Positions 1-13,555 of a DNA stretch of 64,000 nt are shown here, one piece after another. A program made the position numbers and the translations under genes. The notes beneath the pieces were generated by a model, which did no database searches, had not been told where the DNA came from, and was given only the letters and a program-made list of their open reading frames with translations. Position 1 is the stretch's first letter, and each line of letters starts with the position of its first letter. Source of the stretch: Xylocopa sonorina. Lineage: Eukaryota; Arthropoda; Insecta; Hymenoptera; Apidae. Where the stretch lies: assembly GCF_050948175.1 (NCBI RefSeq), contig NW_027490091.1:2232001-2296000 (forward strand), written 5' to 3'.

Positions 1-3000
1 AAGAAGCATTAGAACACTATTGCTTCGATACGTAGACATCTGCAAACGCTATTTCCTAGCAAGGAAGTGTCGCATTTACATTCATTTGAAGTATAGACGA
101 GATACACATAACACTGCACAATGAATATTATATCTCATCATGAAACATAGTAATGAGATTTGATATCGCGAGTTAAGAATCATTAGAACTCTATTGCTTC
201 GATACGTAGACATCTGCAAACGCTATTTCCTTGCAAGGAACTGTCGCATTTACATTCATTTTAAGTGTATGTGAGGTATACATGACACTGCACAATGAAT
301 ATTATATCTTATCACGAAACATAGAAATGAGATGCGATATGGCGATTTAAGAAGCATTAGAATTCTATTGCTTCGATACGTAGACATCTGCAAACGCTAC
401 TTCCTAGCAAGGAAGTGTCGCATTTACATACATTTGAAGTTAATACGAGGTATACATAAGAGTCCACAATAAATATTATATCTTATCATGAAACATTGGA
501 ATGAGATGCAATATGGCGATTTAAGAAGCATTAGAACTCTATTGCTTCGATACGTAGACATCTGCAAACTATATTTCCTAGCAATGAAGTGTCGCATTTA
601 CATTCATTTGAAGTATAGACGAGATATACAAAACACTGCACAATGAGTATTATATCTTATCATGAAACATAGAAATGAGATGCGATATGGCGATTTAAGA
701 AGCATTAGAACTCTATTGCTTCGATACGCAGGTATCTGCAAACGCTACTTCCTAGCAAGGAAGTGTCGCATTTACATTCTTCTGATGTGAATACGAGGTA
801 TACATAACACTCCACAGTGAATATTATATATTATCATGAAACATAGTAACGAATAGCTATATCGCGTTTTGAGAAGCATTAGAACTCTAATGCTACGATA
901 CGTAGACATCTGCAAACGCTATTTCCTGGCAAGGAAGTGTCGCATTTACATACATTTGAAGTGAATACGAGGTATACATAAGAGTCCACAATAAATATTA
1001 TATCTTATCATGAAACATTGGAATGAGATGCAATATGGCGATTTAAGAAGCATTAGAACTCTATTGCTTCGATACTTAGACATCTGCAAACGCTATTTCC
1101 TAGCAAGGAAGTGTCGCATTTACATTCATTTGAAGTATAGACGAGATATACATAACACTGCACAATGAGTATTATATCTTATCATGAAACATAGAAATGA
1201 GATGCGATATGGCGATTTAAGAAGCATTAGAACTCTATTGCTTCGATACGCAGGCATCTGCAAACGCTACTTCCTAGCAAGGAAGTGTCGCATTTACATT
1301 CTTTTGAAAGCAATACAAGGTATACATGACACGTCGCAATGAATACTATATATTATAAAGAAACATAGAAATGAGAAGCGATATCGCGTTTTTAGAAGAT
1401 ATAGAACTCTAATGCCACGATACGTAGACATCTGCAAACGCTATTTCCTAGCAAGGAAGTGTCGCATTTACAATCATTTGAAGTGTATGCAAGGTATACA
1501 TGACACTACTCGATGAATATTATATACTATCATGAAACATAGAAATGAGAAACGCTGTCGCGTTTTGAGAAGCATTAGAGCACTAACTCTACGATACGTA
1601 GACACCTTCAAACGGTATTTCCTAGCAAGGAAGTGTCGCATTTACATTCTTTTGAAATGAATACGAGGTATACATAGCACTCCACAGGGAATATTATATA
1701 TTATCATGAAACATAGTAACGAATAGCTATATCGCGTTTTGAGATGCATTAGAACTCTAATGCTACGATACGTAGACATCTGCAAACGCTATTTCCTGGC
1801 AAGGAAGTGTCGCATTTACATTCTCTTGAAGTGAATACGAGGTATACATAACACTGCACAGTGAATACTATATCTTATCATGAAACATAGAAATGAGATG
1901 CGATATCGCGTTTTAAGAAGCATTAGAACTATATTGCCTCGATACGTAGACATCTGCAAACGATATTTCCTGGCAAGGAAGTATCGCATATACATTCTTT
2001 TGATGCGAATACGGGGTATACATAACACTGCACAACGAATATTAATTCTTATCACGAATCATAGATAAGAGATGCGTTATCGCGATTTAAGGAGCATTGG
2101 AACTCTATTGCTTCGATACGTAGACATCTGCAAACGCTATTTCCTAGGGAGGAAGTGTCACATTTGCATTCATTTGAAGTGTATGCGAGGTATACATGTC
2201 ACTTCGCAGTGAATATTATATCTTAACATGAGACATAGAAATGATATGCGATATGACGATTTAAGAAGCATTAGAATTCTACTGTTTCGATACGTAGACA
2301 TCTGCAAACGCTATTTCCTAGCAAGGAAGTGTCGCATTTGCATTCTCCTGAAGTGAATACGAGGTATTCATAACACTGCACAATGAATATTATATCTCAT
2401 CATGAAACATTGAAATGAGATGCGATATCGCGGTTTATGAAGATTTAGATATCTATTGCTTCGATACGTAGACATCTGCAAACGATATTTCCTAGCAAGG
2501 AAGTGTCGCATTTGCATTCATTTGAAGTGTATGCGAGGTATACATGACACTACGCAATGAATATTATATACTATCATGAAACATAGATATGAGATGCGAT
2601 ATGACGATTTAAGAAGCATTAAAACTCTATTGCTTCGATACGTAGACATCTGCAAACGCTACTTCCTAGCAAGGAAGTGTCACATCTACATTCTTTTGAA
2701 GTGAATACAAGGTATACATAACACTTCGCAATGAATATTATATCTTATGATGAAACGTAGATAAGAGATGCTATATGACGATTTAAGAAGCATTAGAATT
2801 CTATTGCTTCGATACGTAGACATATGAAAACGCTATTTCCAAGCAAAGAAGTGTCGCAGTTACATTCCTTTGAAAGGAATTGGAGGTATACGTGACACAT
2901 CGCAATGAATATTATATCATATCATGAAACGTAGATATGAGGTGCGATATGACGATTTTAGAAGCATTAGAACTCTTTTGCTTCGATACTTAGACATCTG

Positions 3001-3828
3001 CAAACCCTATTTCCAAGCAAGGAAGTGTCGCATTTACATTCTTTTGTAGTGAATACGCGTTATACATAACACTCCACAATGTATACTATATCTTATCATG
3101 AAACATAGAAATGAGATGCAATATGGCGATATAAGAAGCATTAGAACTCTAGTGCTTCGATACGTAGACATCTGCAAACGCTAATTCCTAGGAAGGAAGT
3201 GTCGCATTTACATTCTTTTGAAAGGAATACGAGGTATACATGACACTTCGCAATGAATATTATACCTTATCACGAAACATAGAAATGAGATGCGATATCG
3301 CGATTTAAGAAGTATTAGAAAACTATTTCTTCGACACGGAGACATCTGCAAACGCTATTTCCTAGCAAGGTATTGTCGCATTTACTTTCTTTTGAAGTGA
3401 ATACGAGGAGTACATAACACTGCACATTGAGTAATATATCTTATCATGAAGCATAGGAATGAGATGCGATATCGCTTTTTGAGAAGCGTTAGAACTCTAT
3501 TGCTTGGATACGTAGACATCTGCCAGCGCTATTTCCTAGCAAGGTATTGACGCATTTACATTGTTTTGAACTGAATACGAGGAGTACATAACACTTCACA
3601 TTGAATATTATATCTAATCATGAAACATAGGAATGAGATGCGATATCACGTTTTGAGATGCATTATGACTCTATTGCTTCGATACGTAGATATCTGCAAA
3701 CGCTATTTCCTAGCAAGGAAGTGTCGCATTTACATTCATTAGAAGTGTATGTGAGGTATACATGGCACTTCGCAGTGAATACTATATATTATCACGAAAC
3801 ATAGAAATGAGATGCGATATCGCGATGT
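1..3828 (+). repeat. 22-monomer higher-order repeat, copy 1 (3828 bp)
   Basis: The sequence from position 1 recurs from 3829, an offset of 3828 = 22 x 174. The match holds to about 2583/6411, and I see only a couple of differences by eye (for example near 631 against 4459, and 2486 against 6314). The remaining 1.2 kb of this copy (2584-3828) has no counterpart at that offset, because copy 2 switches there to a different monomer order. The unit may start left of the window. Confidence 0.92.
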
Positions 3829-6411
3829 AAGAAGCATTAGAACACTATTGCTTCGATACGTAGACATCTGCAAACGCTATTTCCTAGCAAGGAAGTGTCG
3901 CATTTACATTCATTTGAAGTATAGACGAGATACACATAACACTGCACAATGAATATTATATCTCATCATGAAACATAGTAATGAGATTTGATATCGCGAG
4001 TTAAGAATCATTAGAACTCTATTGCTTCGATACGTAGACATCTGCAAACGCTATTTCCTTGCAAGGAACTGTCGCATTTACATTCATTTTAAGTGTATGT
4101 GAGGTATACATGACACTGCACAATGAATATTATATCTTATCACGAAACATAGAAATGAGATGCGATATGGCGATTTAAGAAGCATTAGAATTCTATTGCT
4201 TCGATACGTAGACATCTGCAAACGCTACTTCCTAGCAAGGAAGTGTCGCATTTACATACATTTGAAGTTAATACGAGGTATACATAAGAGTCCACAATAA
4301 ATATTATATCTTATCATGAAACATTGGAATGAGATGCAATATGGCGATTTAAGAAGCATTAGAACTCTATTGCTTCGATACGTAGACATCTGCAAACTAT
4401 ATTTCCTAGCAATGAAGTGTCGCATTTACATTCATTTGAAGTATAGACGAGATATACATAACACTGCACAATGAGTATTATATCTTATCATGAAACATAG
4501 AAATGAGATGCGATATGGCGATTTAAGAAGCATTAGAACTCTATTGCTTCGATACGCAGGTATCTGCAAACGCTACTTCCTAGCAAGGAAGTGTCGCATT
4601 TACATTCTTCTGATGTGAATACGAGGTATACATAACACTCCACAGTGAATATTATATATTATCATGAAACATAGTAACGAATAGCTATATCGCGTTTTGA
4701 GAAGCATTAGAACTCTAATGCTACGATACGTAGACATCTGCAAACGCTATTTCCTGGCAAGGAAGTGTCGCATTTACATACATTTGAAGTGAATACGAGG
4801 TATACATAAGAGTCCACAATAAATATTATATCTTATCATGAAACATTGGAATGAGATGCAATATGGCGATTTAAGAAGCATTAGAACTCTATTGCTTCGA
4901 TACTTAGACATCTGCAAACGCTATTTCCTAGCAAGGAAGTGTCGCATTTACATTCATTTGAAGTATAGACGAGATATACATAACACTGCACAATGAGTAT
5001 TATATCTTATCATGAAACATAGAAATGAGATGCGATATGGCGATTTAAGAAGCATTAGAACTCTATTGCTTCGATACGCAGGCATCTGCAAACGCTACTT
5101 CCTAGCAAGGAAGTGTCGCATTTACATTCTTTTGAAAGCAATACAAGGTATACATGACACGTCGCAATGAATACTATATATTATAAAGAAACATAGAAAT
5201 GAGAAGCGATATCGCGTTTTTAGAAGATATAGAACTCTAATGCCACGATACGTAGACATCTGCAAACGCTATTTCCTAGCAAGGAAGTGTCGCATTTACA
5301 ATCATTTGAAGTGTATGCAAGGTATACATGACACTACTCGATGAATATTATATACTATCATGAAACATAGAAATGAGAAACGCTGTCGCGTTTTGAGAAG
5401 CATTAGAGCACTAACTCTACGATACGTAGACACCTTCAAACGGTATTTCCTAGCAAGGAAGTGTCGCATTTACATTCTTTTGAAATGAATACGAGGTATA
5501 CATAGCACTCCACAGGGAATATTATATATTATCATGAAACATAGTAACGAATAGCTATATCGCGTTTTGAGATGCATTAGAACTCTAATGCTACGATACG
5601 TAGACATCTGCAAACGCTATTTCCTGGCAAGGAAGTGTCGCATTTACATTCTCTTGAAGTGAATACGAGGTATACATAACACTGCACAGTGAATACTATA
5701 TCTTATCATGAAACATAGAAATGAGATGCGATATCGCGTTTTAAGAAGCATTAGAACTATATTGCCTCGATACGTAGACATCTGCAAACGATATTTCCTG
5801 GCAAGGAAGTATCGCATATACATTCTTTTGATGCGAATACGGGGTATACATAACACTGCACAACGAATATTAATTCTTATCACGAATCATAGATAAGAGA
5901 TGCGTTATCGCGATTTAAGGAGCATTGGAACTCTATTGCTTCGATACGTAGACATCTGCAAACGCTATTTCCTAGGGAGGAAGTGTCACATTTGCATTCA
6001 TTTGAAGTGTATGCGAGGTATACATGTCACTTCGCAGTGAATATTATATCTTAACATGAGACATAGAAATGATATGCGATATGACGATTTAAGAAGCATT
6101 AGAATTCTACTGTTTCGATACGTAGACATCTGCAAACGCTATTTCCTAGCAAGGAAGTGTCGCATTTGCATTCTCCTGAAGTGAATACGAGGTATTCATA
6201 ACACTGCACAATGAATATTATATCTCATCATGAAACATTGAAATGAGATGCGATATCGCGGTTTATGAAGATTTAGATATCTATTGCTTCGATACGTAGA
6301 CATCTGCAAACGCTATTTCCTAGCAAGGAAGTGTCGCATTTGCATTCATTTGAAGTGTATGCGAGGTATACATGACACTACGCAATGAATATTATATACT
6401 ATCATGAAACA
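3829..6411 (+). repeat. 22-monomer higher-order repeat, partial copy 2
   Basis: Matches 1-2583 at offset 3828, base for base except for rare substitutions. Homology stops near 6411: copy 1 continues with catagatatgagatgcgat, this copy with catagaaatgtgaaacgatg. From 4564 onward the same DNA also belongs to the 4496-bp unit, so the two HOR registers overlap. This fits unequal exchange between arrays with different unit lengths. Confidence 0.9.
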
Positions 6412-9059
6412 TAGAAATGTGAAACGATGTCGCGTTTTGAGAAGCATTAGAGCACTAGTTCTACGATACGTAGACACCTGCAAACGCTATTTCCTAGAAA
6501 GGAAGTGTCGCATTTACATTCTTTTGAAGTGAATACGAGGTATACATAACACTGCACAGTGAATATTATATAGTATCATGAAACATAGAAATGAGAAGCG
6601 ATATCGCGATTTAAGAAGCATTAGATCCCTATTGCTTCGATACGTAGACATCTGCAAACGCTACTGCCTAGCAAGGAAGTGTCGCATTTACATTCTTTTG
6701 AAAGGAATACGAGGTATACATGACACTTCGCAATGAATATTATATCTTAACATGAAACATAGAAATGATATGCGATATGACGATTTAAGAAGCATTAGAA
6801 TTCTACTGCTTCGATACGTAGACATCTCAAACGCTATTTCCTAGCAAAGAAATGTCGCATTTACATTCTTCTGAAGTGAATACGAGGTATTCATAACACT
6901 GCACAATGAATATTATATCTCATCATGAAACATTGAAATAAGATGCGATATCGCGATTTATGAAGCTTTGGATATCTATTGCTTCGATACGTAGACATCT
7001 GCAAACGCTATTTCCTAGAGAGGAAGTGTCACATTTACATTCATTAGAAGTGTAGGCGAGGAATACATAACACTTCGCAATGAATACTATATCTTATCAC
7101 GAGACATAGAAATAAGATGCCATATCGCGTTTTAAGAAGCACTAGAACTCTATTGCTTCGATACGTAGACATCTGCAAACGCAATTTCCTAGCAAGGTAG
7201 TGTCGCATTTACATTCATTTGAAGTGAATGCGAGGTATACATGCCACTTCGCAATGAATATTATATCTTATCATGAAACATAGGAGTGAGATGCGATATA
7301 GTGTTTTGAGAGTAGTCAGAACACTATTGCTTCGAAACGGAGGCATTTGCAAACGCTATTTCCTAGAAAGGAAGTGTCGCATTTACATTCATTTGAAGTG
7401 TAGACGAGTTATACAAGCAACGTCGCAATGAATATTACATTTTATCACGAAACATGTATACGAGATGAGATATCGCGATTTAAGAAGCATTAGATGTCTA
7501 TTGCATCTATATGGAGACATCTGCAAACGCTCTTTCCTAGCAAGGATGTGTAGCATTTACATTCATTTGAAGTGCATGCGAGGTATACGTGACACTTCGC
7601 AATGAATATTATATCTTGTCATGAAACATAGAAATGCGATGCGATATCCCGTTTTAAGAAGCATTAGAACTCTATTTCTACGATACGTAGACCTCTGCAA
7701 ACGCTATTTCCTAGCATGGAAGTGTCGCATTTACATTCATTTGAAGTGTAGACGAGGAATACATAACACTTCGCAATGAGTATTATATCTCATCACGAAA
7801 CATAGAAATGAAATGCGACTTCTCGTTTTAAGAAGCATTAGAACTCTAATGCTACGATACGTAGACATCTGCAAACGCTATTTCCTAGCAAGGAAGTGTC
7901 GCGTTTACATTCATTTGATGTGTGTGCGAGGTATACATGGCACTTCGCAACGAGTATTATACATTATCATGAAACATAAAAATGTGAAACGATGTCGCGT
8001 TTTGAGAAGCATTAGAGCACTAGTGCTACGATACGTAGACACCTGCAAACGCTATTTCCTAGCACGGAAGTGTCGCATTTACATTCTTTTGAAGTGAATA
8101 CGAGGTATACATAACACTGCACAGTGAATATTATATAGTATCATGAAACATAGAAATGAGAAGCGATATCGCGATTTAAGAAGCATTAGATCCCTATTGC
8201 TTCGATACGTAGACATCTGCAAACGCTACTGCATAGCAAGGAAGTGTCGCATTTACATTCTTTTGAAAGGAATACGAGGTATACATGACACTTCGCAATG
8301 AATATTATATCTTATCATGAAACGTAGACATGAGATGCGATATGACGATTTAAGAAGCATTAGAAAACTATTACTTCGATACGTAGACATCTGCAAACGC
8401 TATTTCCTAGCAAGAAAGAGTCGCATTTGCATTCTTTTGAAGTGAATACGAGGTACACATAACACTACGCAATGAATATTATATCTTATCATGAAACATA
8501 GAAAAGAGATTCGATATGACGATTTAAGAAGCATCAGATCTCTATTGCTATTTCCTAGCATGCAAGTGTCGCATTTACATGCTTTTGAAAGGAATACGAG
8601 GTATACATAACACTCCAGAATAAATATTATATCTTATCATGAAACATAGAAATGAGATGCGATATGGCGATTTAAGAAGCATTAGAACCCTAATGCCACG
8701 ATACGCAGACATCTGCAAACGCTATTTCCTAGCAAGGAAGTGTCGCATGTACATGCAATTGAAGTGTATGCGAGATATACATGGCACTTCGCAATGAATA
8801 TTATATATTATCACGAAACATAGAAATGAGAAGCGATACCGCGTTTTGAGAAGCATTAGAACTCTAATGCACGATACGCAGACATCTGCAAACGCTATTT
8901 CCTAGCAAGGAAGTGTCGCATTTACATTCAATTGAAGTGTATGCGAGATATACGTGGCACTTCGCAATGAATATTATATATTATCACGAAACATAGAAAT
9001 GAGTAGCGATACTGCGTTTTGAGAAGCATTAGAACTCTAATGCCACGATTCGCAGACAT
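4564..9059 (+). repeat. 26-monomer higher-order repeat, copy 1 (4496 bp)
   Basis: Repeated in tandem at 9060-13555 with offset 4496 = 26 x 174 - 28. The missing 28 bases are accounted for by a 26-bp deletion at about 8549 and two 1-bp deletions (gacatctcaaacg near 6825 and aatgcacgatacg near 8870). All three recur in the next copy, so they arose before the unit duplicated. The left part (4564-6411) is shared with the 22-monomer unit. Confidence 0.93.
8549..8550 (+). other. Junction of a 26-bp deletion in a monomer core
   Basis: The text tctattgctatttcc joins two parts of the core that are normally 26 bases apart. Both sides carry gct in a normal monomer, so this is a deletion between 3-bp direct repeats. 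It removes the highly conserved cgatacgtagacatctgc, the only clear loss of that box I noticed, and it is duplicated at 13045 within the 4496-bp HOR. Confidence 0.85.
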
Positions 9060-12000
9060 CTGCAAACGTTACTTCCTAGCAAGGAAGTGTCGCATTTACA
9101 TTCTTCTGATGTGAATACGAGGTATACATAGCACTCCACAGTGAATATTATATATTATCATGAAACATAGTAACGAATAGCTATATCGCGTTTTGAGAAG
9201 CATTAGAACTCTAATGCTACGATACGTAGACATCTGCAAACGCTAATTCCTGGCAAGGAAGTGTCGCATTTACATACATTTGAAGTGAATACGAGGTATA
9301 CATAAGAGTCCACAATAAATATTATATCTTATCATGAAACATTGGAATGAGATGCAATATGGCGATTTAAGAAGCATTAGAACTCTATTGCTTCGATACG
9401 TAGACATCTGCAAACTATATTTCCTAGCAATGAAGTGTCGCATTTACATTCATTTGAAGTATAGACGAGATATACATAACACTGCACAATGAGTATTATA
9501 TCTTATCATGAAACATAGAAATGAGATGCGATATGGCGATTTAAGAAGCATTAGAACTCTATTGCTTCGATACGCAGGCATCTGCAAACGCTACTTCCTA
9601 GCAAGGAAGTGTCGCATTTACATTCTTTTGAAAGCAATACAAGGTATACATGACACGTCGCAATGAATACTATATATTATAAAGAAACATAGAAATGAGA
9701 AGCGATATCGCGTTTTTAGAAGATATAGAACTCTAATGCCACGATACGTAGACATCTGCAAACGCTATTTCCTAGCAAGGAAGTGTCGCATTTACAATCA
9801 TTTGAAGTGTATGCAAGGTATACATGACACTACTCGATGAATATTATATACTATCATGAAACATAGAAATGAGAAACGCTGTCGCGTTTTGAGAAGCATT
9901 AGAGCACTAACTCTACGATACGTAGACACCTTCAAACGGTATTTCCTAGCAAGGAAGTGTCGCATTTACAATCTTTTGAAATGAATACGAGGTATACATA
10001 GCACTCCACAGGGAATATTATATATTATCATGAAACATAGTAACGAATAGCTATATCGCGTTTTGAGATGCATTAGAACTCTAATGCTACGATACGTAGA
10101 CATCTGCAAACGCTATTTCCTGGCAAGGAAGTGTCGCATTTACATTCTCTTGAAGTGAATACGAGGTATACATAACACTGCACAGTGAATACTATATCTT
10201 ATCATGAAACATAGAAATGAGATGCGATATCGCGTTTTAAGAAGCATTAGAACTATATTGCCTCGATACGTAGACATCTGCAAACGATATTTCCTGGCAA
10301 GGAAGTATCGCATATACATTCTTTTGAAGCGAATACGGGGTATACATAACACTGCACAACGAATATTAATTCTTATCACGAATCATAGATAAGAGATGCG
10401 TTATCGCGATTTAAGGAGAATTGGAACTCTATTGCTTCGATACGTAGACATCTGCAAACGCTATTTCCTAGGGAGGAAGTGTCACATTTGCATTCATTTG
10501 AAGTGTATGCGAGGTATACATGTCACTTCGCAGTGAATATTATATCTTAACATGAGACATAGAAATGATATGCGATATGACGATTTAAGAAGCATTAGAA
10601 TTCTACTGTTTCGATACGTAGACATCTGCAAACGCTATTTCCTAGCAAGGAAGTGTCGCATTTGCGTTCTCCTGAAGTGAATACGAGGTATTCATAACAC
10701 TGCACAATGAATATTATATCTCATCATGAAACATTGAAATGAGATGCGATATCGCGGTTTATGAAGATTTAGATATCTATTGCTTCGATACGTAGACATC
10801 TGCAAACGCTATTTCCTAGCAAGGAAGTGTCGCATTTGCATTCATTTGAAGTGTATGCGAGGTATACATGACACTACGCAATGAATATTATATACTATCA
10901 TGAAACATAGAAATGTGAAACGATGTCGCGTTTTGAGAAGCATTAGAGCACTAGTTCTACGATACGTAGACACCTGCAAACGCTATTTCCTAGAAAGGAA
11001 GTGTCGCATTTACATTCTTTTGAAGTGAATACGAGGTATACATAACACTGCACAGTGAGTATTATATAGTATCATGAAACATAGAAATGAGAAGCGATAT
11101 CGCGATTTAAGAAGCATTAGATCCCTATTGCTTCGATACGTAGACATCTGCAAACGCTACTGCCTAGCAAGGAAGTGTCGCATTTACATTCTTTTGAAAG
11201 GAATACGAGGTATACATGACACTTCGCAATGAATATTATATCTTAACATGAAACATAGAAATGATATGCGATATGACGATTTAAGAAGCATTAGAATTCT
11301 ACTGCTTCGATACGTAGACATCTCAAACGCTATTTCCTAGCAAAGAAATGTCGCATTTACATTCTTCTGAAGTGAATACGAGGTATTCATAACACTGCAC
11401 AATGAATATTATATCTCATCATGAAACATTGAAATAAGATGCGATATCGCGATTTATGAAGCTTTGGATATCTATTGCTTCGATACGTAGACATCTGCAA
11501 ACGCTATTTCCTAGAGAGGAAGTGTCACATTTACATTCATTAGAAGTGTAGGCGAGGAATACATAACACTTCGCAATGAATACTATATCTTATCACGAGA
11601 CATAGAAATAAGATGCCATATCGCGTTTTAAGAAGCTCTAGAACTCTATTGCTTCGATACGTAGACATCTGCAAACGCAATTTCCTAGCAAGGTAGTGTC
11701 GCATTTACATTCATTTGAAGTGAATGCGAGGTATACATGCCACTTCGCAATGAATATTATATCTTATCATGAAACATAGGAGTGAGATGCGATATAGTGT
11801 TTTGAGAGTAGTCAGAACACTATTGCTTCGAAACGGAGGCATTTGCAAACGCTATTTCCTAGAAAGGAAGTGTCGCATTTACATTCATTTGAAGTGTAGA
11901 CGAGTTATACAAGCAACGTCGCAATGAATATTACATTTTATCACGAAACATGTATACGAGATGAGATATCGCGATTTAAGAAGCATTAGATGTCTATTGC

Positions 12001-13555
12001 ATCTATATGGAGACATCTGCAAACGCTCTTTCCTAGCAAGGATGTGTAGCATTTACATTCATTTGAAGTGCATGCGAGGTATACGTGACACTTCGCAATG
12101 AATATTATATCTTGTCATGAAACATAGAAATGCGATGCGATATCCCGTTTTAAGAAGCATTAGAACTCTATTTCTACGATACGTAGACCTCTGCAAACGC
12201 TATTTCCTAGCATGGAAGTGTCGCATTTACATTCATTTGAAGTGTAGACGAGGAATACATAACACTTCGCAATGAGTATTATATCTCATCACGAAACATA
12301 GAAATGAAATGCGACTTCTCGTTTTAAGAAGCATTAGAACTCTAATGCTACGATACGTAGACATCTGCAAACGCTATTTCCTAGCAAGGAAGTGTCGCGT
12401 TTACATTCATTTGATGTGTGTGCGAGGTATACATGGCACTTCGCAACGAGTATTATACATTATCATGAAACATAAAAATGTGAAACGATGTCGCGTTTTG
12501 AGAAGCATTAGAGCACTAGTGCTACGATACGTAGACACCTGCAAACGCTATTTCCTAGCACGGAAGTGTCGCATTTACATTCTTTTGAAGTGAATACGAG
12601 GTATACATAACACTGCACAGTGAATATTATATAGTATCATGAAACATAGAAATGAGAAGCGATATCGCGATTTAAGAAGCATTAGATCCCTATTGCTTCG
12701 ATACGTAGACATCTGCAAACGCTACTGCATAGCAAGGAAGTGTCGCATTTACATTCTTTTGAAAGGAATACGAGGTATACATGACACTTCGCAATGAATA
12801 TTATATCTTATCATGAAACGTAGACATGAGATGCGATATGACGATATAAGAAGCATTAGAAAACTATTACTTCGATACGTAGACATCTGCAAACGCTATT
12901 TCCTAGCAAGGAAGAGTCGCATTTGCATTCTTTTGAAGTGAATACGAGGTACACATAACACTACGCAATGAATATTATATCTTATCATGAAACATAGAAA
13001 AGAGATTCGATATGACGATTTAAGAAGCATCAGATCTCTATTGCTATTTCCTAGCATGCAAGTGTCGCATTTACATGCTTTTGAAAGGAATACGAGGTAT
13101 ACATAACACTCCAGAATAAATATTATATCTTATCATGAAACATAGAAATGAGATGCGATATGGCGATTTAAGAAGCATTAGAACCCTAATGCCACGATAC
13201 GCAGACATCTGCAAACGCTATTTCCTAGCAAGGAAGTGTCGCATGTACATTCAATTGAAGTGTATGCGAGATATACATGGCACTTCGCAATGAATATTAT
13301 ATATTATCACGAAACATAGAAATGAGAAGCGATACCGCGTTTTGAGAAGCATTAGAACTCTAATGCACGATACGCAGACATCTGCAAACGCTATTTCCTA
13401 GCAAGGAAGTGTCGCATTTACATTCAATTGAAGTGTATGCGAGATATACGTGGCACTTCGCAATGAATATTATATATTATCACGAAACATAGAAATGAGT
13501 AGCGATACTGCGTTTTGAGAAGCATTAGAACTCTAATGCCACGATTCGCAGACAC
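9060..13555 (+). repeat. 26-monomer higher-order repeat, copy 2 (4496 bp)
   Basis: Second tandem copy of 4564-9059. I see roughly a dozen scattered substitutions (for example near 9256, 9970, 10326, 10417, 10665, 11058, 12845 and 12908), plus a cluster at 9400-9431 that matches a different monomer of the unit. The same three indels are present, with the 26-bp deletion at about 13045. The match ends close to 13555, where the sequence enters irregular monomers. Confidence 0.92.

Noticed and set aside
26..85. CENP-B box in the conserved core
   Set aside because: TTCG and AAACG are both present, but about 19 bases apart and without the GGAA...CGGGA arrangement of the CENP-B box.
1816..2055. 79-codon minus-strand ORFs (also 5644, 10140, 42928), and 38731-39009, 43223-43495 and 44152-44364
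   Set aside because: These are antisense readings of the same satellite, overlapping the + strand ORFs. No gene fits.
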